A DNA stretch of 64,000 bases from contig NZ_MU078696.1 in NCBI RefSeq assembly GCF_014078525.1, positions 239,873-303,872 of the forward strand, read 5' to 3'. Below are positions 61,179 through 64,000 of this stretch, piece after piece. The notes under the pieces are model-generated. The model was not told where the DNA came from. It did no database searches and worked only from the letters and a program-made list of their open reading frames with translations. The stretch comes from Nitrosopumilus sp. b3. Its GTDB lineage: Archaea > Thermoproteota > Nitrososphaeria > Nitrososphaerales > Nitrosopumilaceae. Numbering within the stretch: the stretch's first letter is position 1; each line of letters opens with the position of its first letter. Both the position numbers and the translations under genes were made by a program.

Positions 61179-61574
61179 ATGAAATTGATATTTTCCTCAT
61201 CTTTCAAAAAAGGACTCAGCTATACTACGTTTGCACTAATGGTAGTCTATGTTTTTGGATTGATAAATATCGAATACTCTTCATTGGGAATCTCAGAACC
61301 ATTATTTGAAATTACAAAAGAATTTGTTGTACTATTTGATTTAGTATTTTGGATTATAGTCTCTCTTTTGACAGTAGAACTATTCATTGCATATCTTAAA
61401 GTTCGAGATGCCAAAACTTTTGTAAAAAAATACTGGCTAGAAATAATACTGCTTGTCTTTATGCCTGTATTTGCTGGTTTTAAAATACTGAAACTAAGCT
61501 TGAAAATCCTAAAGCAGATCAAAGTAGGAAAATCAGTCTTTAAGATAATTCAGAAATTAAAAAAATCAAAATAA
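61179..61574 (+). CDS. Membrane protein with about three helices, unknown function
   Basis: 131 aa. Helices at about 12-32 (YTTFALMVVYVFGLINI), 50-70 (VLFDLVFWIIVSLLTVELFIAYL) and 82-103, followed by a very basic C-terminus (KILKQIKVGKSVFKIIQKLKKSK). The pattern resembles the N-terminal part of voltage-sensor-type channels, but no pore loop is present. Divergent from the exchanger gene, sharing a 41-bp gap. Confidence 0.55.
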   Translation: MKLIFSSSFKKGLSYTTFALMVVYVFGLINIEYSSLGISEPLFEITKEFVVLFDLVFWIIVSLLTVELFIAYLKVRDAKTFVKKYWLEIILLVFMPVFAGFKILKLSLKILKQIKVGKSVFKIIQKLKKSK

Positions 61575-61836
61575 TTCATGACTAATACAAGTCTTGAATT
61601 TGTTATTGACTGTCAATTCCAACAATCTGTAGAGTGAATACAAATGAAGGCAGACCCGCTTTTGAAAATGATGTAAAACAACAATTTAGAGCAGCTGTCT
61701 TATCACGATTCACTCAGAATACAGTATGCTAATCGAACTCATAAACTGCTAGTCTTTTGATTTGATTCTGACTCTAATCAACTCTTTAGTTGTTTAATTA
61801 TACGATCATGTTGAGTATGGTTCCGAGGTGAAAAAT

Positions 61837-61977
61837 ATGCAAACTCAGAAAATCAGCACATGGGACAAAATGGTACATGCACCATTCAGAAAGGTCGTAA
61901 AATTTGACCTAATTTGTATGGGAATTGGTGTTGTCATGGGTATGGGTATTGGTGCCTTTATTGCAACCAGTATTTAG
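61837..61977 (+). CDS. Small single-helix membrane protein
   Basis: 46 aa. An amphipathic N-terminus (MQTQKISTWDKMVHAPFRK) precedes a glycine-rich membrane helix LICMGIGVVMGMGIGAFIAT, whose GxxxMGMGIG pattern favours helix packing. A GAGGTG site lies 6 bp upstream of the ATG. Likely a small subunit or regulator of a membrane complex. Unassigned. Confidence 0.6.
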   Translation: MQTQKISTWDKMVHAPFRKVVKFDLICMGIGVVMGMGIGAFIATSI

Positions 61978-62017
61978 TTTTCATACCTATTTTCTGTGAC
62001 AGATGAAATATCTGTCT

Positions 62018-62494
62018 CTATTTTTTTCCAGCCTTCTCTGCATCAATTAATGTGACAGGACAGGTAATATTTTCAACAACCTTTCTTGAAACACTGCCAA
62101 GGGAAAGCAGTCTCTTCATTCCTTTGAGCTTTCTTCGTTTTGACATTACAATCAGATCCACTTTGTTTTTTTCAACAAAATCTAAAATTCGCTCAGCTGC
62201 ATCTCCGATCTCTACTTTGATTTCAACTTTAATGCCGCCATCTTTGCATTTCTCAGCTGCCTTCTTCATTCTCTTTTCCATGTCTTTTCTCATCTCTTCA
62301 TTTGCCTCATCAATGCTCTTTAGCAAGTCTTCTCGTTCAGAAGAAGATAATGCAAATGATGGTGGGGCTTGTATTGCCTCTACAATATGAAATATGATAA
62401 TTTTAGAATCTTCTCTTGCTGCAAATATGGCATGCTCTAAAGCTAAATCTCCTCCCTCTGTACCGCCATGTGGTACGAGAATTGTTTTGTACAT
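62018..62494 (-). CDS. Universal stress protein (UspA family)
   Basis: 158 aa. The fold begins YKTILVPHGGTEGGDLALEHAIF and ends VVENITCPVTLIDAEKAGKK. The ATP-binding pattern of UspA (G-2x-G-9x-G(S/T)) is only partly kept: VMSKRRKLKGMKRLLSLGSVSRKVV. A coiled central insertion (SSSEREDLLKSIDEANEEMRKDMEKRM) is unusual. Possibly a non-ATP-binding Usp. Confidence 0.88.
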   Translation of the reverse strand: MYKTILVPHGGTEGGDLALEHAIFAAREDSKIIIFHIVEAIQAPPSFALSSSEREDLLKSIDEANEEMRKDMEKRMKKAAEKCKDGGIKVEIKVEIGDAAERILDFVEKNKVDLIVMSKRRKLKGMKRLLSLGSVSRKVVENITCPVTLIDAEKAGKK

Positions 62495-62748
62495 ATCAAA
62501 AATTTACAATATCTTGTAAATAAAGTGTCTAGTGTTTCTCAAAATGGATTTTTGAGTCTTGCACCATCAAAACTCCAATTTGGTACGTTAGTTTTATTTT
62601 CCATGTGTGCAATAATGAATTGACTTTGTGCCAGATTAAATCAAAAAGCCTTTCTCTTAATAGATGATCATTCATTATCTTGTATAGAATTGATGATAAG
62701 ACAGCTGCACATTCTATACCAGTACAGGTCTGCTTTCATAAATTCTAA

Positions 62749-62868
62749 TTATCTGCACCACTCACAACAAAATCTCTGAGATTCAGGTACCAATCCCATT
62801 TTGAGTAAATACTCCATGGCAGATGAGACTTCGTACTTTTCTTTGCATTTTACGCATTCCGCCAACAT
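62749..62868 (-). CDS. Small zinc-binding Cys protein
   Basis: 39 aa from the ATG at 62868, preceded by GAGAGG; the open frame reaches back to 62949 but without a ribosome site. Cys pairs are ECVKCKEKY (about 4-12) and CCEWC (about 34-38). The remainder is a short helix (SSAMEYLLKMG). Likely a zinc microprotein. Interval 62495-62748 upstream of the neighbour has no supported gene. Confidence 0.5.
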   Translation of the reverse strand: MLAECVKCKEKYEVSSAMEYLLKMGLVPESQRFCCEWCR

Positions 62869-63010
62869 TAGGATATTCCTCTCTTTATCATAAGGTATTA
62901 TTGTCACACAGTGAACATAAAAAATAGTATGTTCCATCTGATCGATCAAAAATTATCTAAAATTTCGGTAATGTTTTTAAGAATCTCTTTAATCCTCATG
63001 GGAGAATTGA

Positions 63011-63142
63011 TTCTTTGTATCAAAAGACCGTTGGGAATGGGATCTTGTAATGCTAGCTGCGGTGTTGACAATAATTGTTGCAGGTCCTGGAAGAATATCT
63101 CTTACAAGCCTGATAAAGAAATTACCAAAATTCCTATGTTAA
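63011..63142 (+). pseudogene. Remnant of a DoxX-family membrane protein (C-terminal end)
   Basis: A 43-codon fragment that begins directly after an in-frame TGA and has no start codon at its head: FFVSKDRWEWDLVMLAAV and on through GPGRISLTSLIKKLPKF. A charged RWEWD, a membrane helix and a GPGRxSL-LIKK end resemble the C-terminus of DoxX-type proteins. The upstream part of a DoxX gene is missing in all frames. I therefore read it as a degraded gene; a short real ORF from an internal ATG cannot be excluded. Confidence 0.4.
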
Positions 63143-63176
63143 TCAGAAAAATATCGATTCCAATTTTGGAACATTT

Positions 63177-63193
63177 GCATATATCTTATATGC
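63177..63193. promoter_or_regulatory. Perfect inverted repeat before the second ribbon-helix-helix gene
   Basis: GCATATA-TCT-TATATGC, 7-bp arms with a 3-bp spacer, 21-37 bp before the ATG at 63214. It overlaps the BRE/TATA position (CTTAAAATC follows). A shared ATTTGCAT 8-mer links it with the palindrome before the paralogous gene at 47303. Confidence 0.5.
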
Positions 63194-63213
63194 TTAAAAT
63201 CATACTCTACTAT

Positions 63214-63354
63214 ATGAAGAAACGAATCACTATAATGATTGATGAAGATTTAGACAAGAAACTTAGAGTTTATCAGGCAAAAACAATCCAAAAAAATCAG
63301 AGCTCATATAGCTACTCTCAGGCGCTAAATGAATCACTAAGAAAAATCCTCTAA
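63214..63354 (+). CDS. Ribbon-helix-helix (CopG-like) small DNA-binding protein
   Basis: 46 aa from the ATG at 63214: MKKRITIMIDEDLDKKLRVYQ, then a helix YSYSQALNESLRKIL. This is the real gene inside a longer spurious frame that starts at 62911. It is a paralogue of the 47303-47446 protein and is likewise preceded by a perfect palindrome. Autoregulation is inferred. A toxin partner is not seen. Confidence 0.7.
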   Translation: MKKRITIMIDEDLDKKLRVYQAKTIQKNQSSYSYSQALNESLRKIL

Positions 63355-63386
63355 TCATTTCATCAAGTCAGTAATTCCACAAAAAG

Positions 63387-63803
63387 TTACTTTATCAGGT
63401 ATACTGGAATCTTTGATTTTTGAAGGATGTGGTTTGATACACTGCCTATCATGTCTTTAGTGGCAGAACCAGATCCTGTTGTACTCATTACAATATGATC
63501 AAACTTGCCTGTTTTTGCAGTGTGAAGTGTAACATGTCCCGGGGAACCTCTTAGAATTTTAGTTGAGAATTTGACATTTTTGTTGCCTGCTCGTTTTGCT
63601 GCCTTTTTTAAAATAATTTTACCTTCTTCTTCTAACTGCTTGTCAAATGCCTTTGTTCTTGGACCTCCATCAACTACGTGAGGGATTACGTAAATGCCAG
63701 TTACGTGGCCATGTGTAAATCCTGCCAGTGTTAGTGCTCTGTCTAAGGCTTCAAAGGATTTTTTTGAACCATCAATTGGTACTAGAATTTTATTAAGATC
63801 CAT
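63387..63803 (-). CDS. Universal stress protein (UspA family)
   Basis: 138 aa from the ATG at 63803 (MDLNKILVPIDGSKKSFEAL), preceded by GAGG; a TTG at 63818 would add five residues. The ATP-binding pattern is better kept than in the other Usp: VMSTTGSGSATKDMIGSVSNHILQKSKIPVYLIK, with a GxGS...GSVS motif (about 106-122). Possibly a nucleotide-binding stress protein. Convergent with the ribbon-helix-helix gene, 32 bp apart. Confidence 0.9.
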   Translation of the reverse strand: MDLNKILVPIDGSKKSFEALDRALTLAGFTHGHVTGIYVIPHVVDGGPRTKAFDKQLEEEGKIILKKAAKRAGNKNVKFSTKILRGSPGHVTLHTAKTGKFDHIVMSTTGSGSATKDMIGSVSNHILQKSKIPVYLIK

Positions 63804-63897
63804 TGAAAAAAACCTCAAATCATCCCATATTAAGCGTAAATTTGATTCTCAATGAAGATATTGATACTTTACAAAATCAAGATTTTTTAAAATTTGA

Positions 63898-63926
63898 CAT
63901 GTGAGGAGAATGATTCTCCCCACATG
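63898..63926. repeat. Long near-perfect palindrome
   Basis: CATGTG-A-GGAGAAT-G-ATTCTCC-C-CACATG: two arms of 14 bases around a single central G with one A/C mismatch. No T-run follows on either strand, so it does not look like a simple terminator. It lies upstream of uspA (ATG at 63803) and in front of a possible ORF from 63944 that leaves the window. Confidence 0.75.
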
Positions 63927-64000
63927 GTTGAATCGGGTGATATATGACTATGCCAGAGCTGCCACTGTGTGAGATAAAAATTCTTCTTGATACATGCATT

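Noticed and set aside
61779-61792. Hairpin CAACT-CTTT-AGTTG as a terminator
   Set aside because: A 5-bp stem without T-run is too weak; the interval 61575-61836 otherwise shows nothing I can support.
62552-62617. 21-residue minus-strand frame (MENKTNVPNWSFDGARLKNPF region)
   Set aside because: Too short and without promoter or ribosome site; left as empty interval.
62911-63213. 5' part of a 147-aa frame leading into the ribbon-helix-helix protein
   Set aside because: The conserved protein starts at 63214 behind a palindrome and TATA-like site; the upstream part overlaps a DoxX-like fragment in another frame.
63944-64000. Possible start of an ORF leaving the right edge (MTMPELPLCEIKILL)
   Set aside because: Only 19 codons are visible, and the minus strand offers an equally good short frame; not enough to call.

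Overview
The window looks like chromosome from a marine ammonia-oxidising thaumarchaeote (Nitrosopumilus-like; Nitrososphaerota). The sequence evidence is: AT-rich DNA; archaeal ribosomal proteins; an RNA polymerase with unsplit RpoB and unsplit RpoA; the archaeal mevalonate branch with isopentenyl phosphate kinase; a geranylgeranyl reductase; a two-domain multicopper oxidase next to a ZIP transporter; many secreted proteins with PEFG-type C-termini; and very short or absent mRNA leaders. I see no rRNA, CRISPR array, transposase, integrase or phage module. The species call is inference.

Layout. 0-4.7 kb: one minus-strand operon rpoN-eno-rps2-mvk-ipk-idi-idsA (idsA runs off the left edge), then tRNA-Leu(GAG). 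4.8-10.8 kb: translin, NAD(P)HX epimerase/MBL hydrolase/CobT-like operon, glmS, rps4 and rps13. 10.8-15.7 kb: a small Cys protein, a winged-helix regulator, and a metal locus (multicopper oxidase, ZIP importer, CDF exporter). 15.7-20.4 kb: an S-layer-like giant, an EP-repeat/CFI-box protein and a small conserved protein. 20.4-27 kb: a radical SAM enzyme, then larB and mdh divergent from larC-larE-nifS (nickel-pincer cofactor assembly; larA is not in view). 27-30.6 kb: four tandem secreted PEFG-type proteins, three sharing an almost identical 102-bp 3' end. 30.7-43.2 kb: rpoH-rpoB-rpoA, then Lsm and two secreted proteins inserted before rpl30e-nusA-rps12-rps7, and an intron-containing tRNA-Gln. 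43.4-51.9 kb: accessory region with YkgJ-like, geranylgeranyl reductase and nitroreductase genes and a dense array of microproteins (zinc ribbons, a ribbon-helix-helix protein, coupled small ORFs) interleaved with membrane and secreted proteins. 52-58.5 kb: leuS, alaS, a conserved unknown and ribosomal P1/L12. 58.6-64 kb: membrane transport proteins, more zinc microproteins, two UspA proteins, a DoxX-like remnant and a second ribbon-helix-helix gene.

How it fits together. The core genes cover transcription, translation, lipid precursor synthesis and central carbon metabolism. The accessory genes concern the cell surface, metals (Cu, Zn, Ni) and small regulators. The most unusual observations are: an IPP isomerase homologue with Ala at the catalytic Cys position; a 20-bp promoter element shared by the rpoN and rps13 operons; a lar cluster with a translationally coupled cysteine desulfurase; near-identical PEFG cassettes; paired ribbon-helix-helix genes each behind a perfect palindrome; and many genes below 60 codons.
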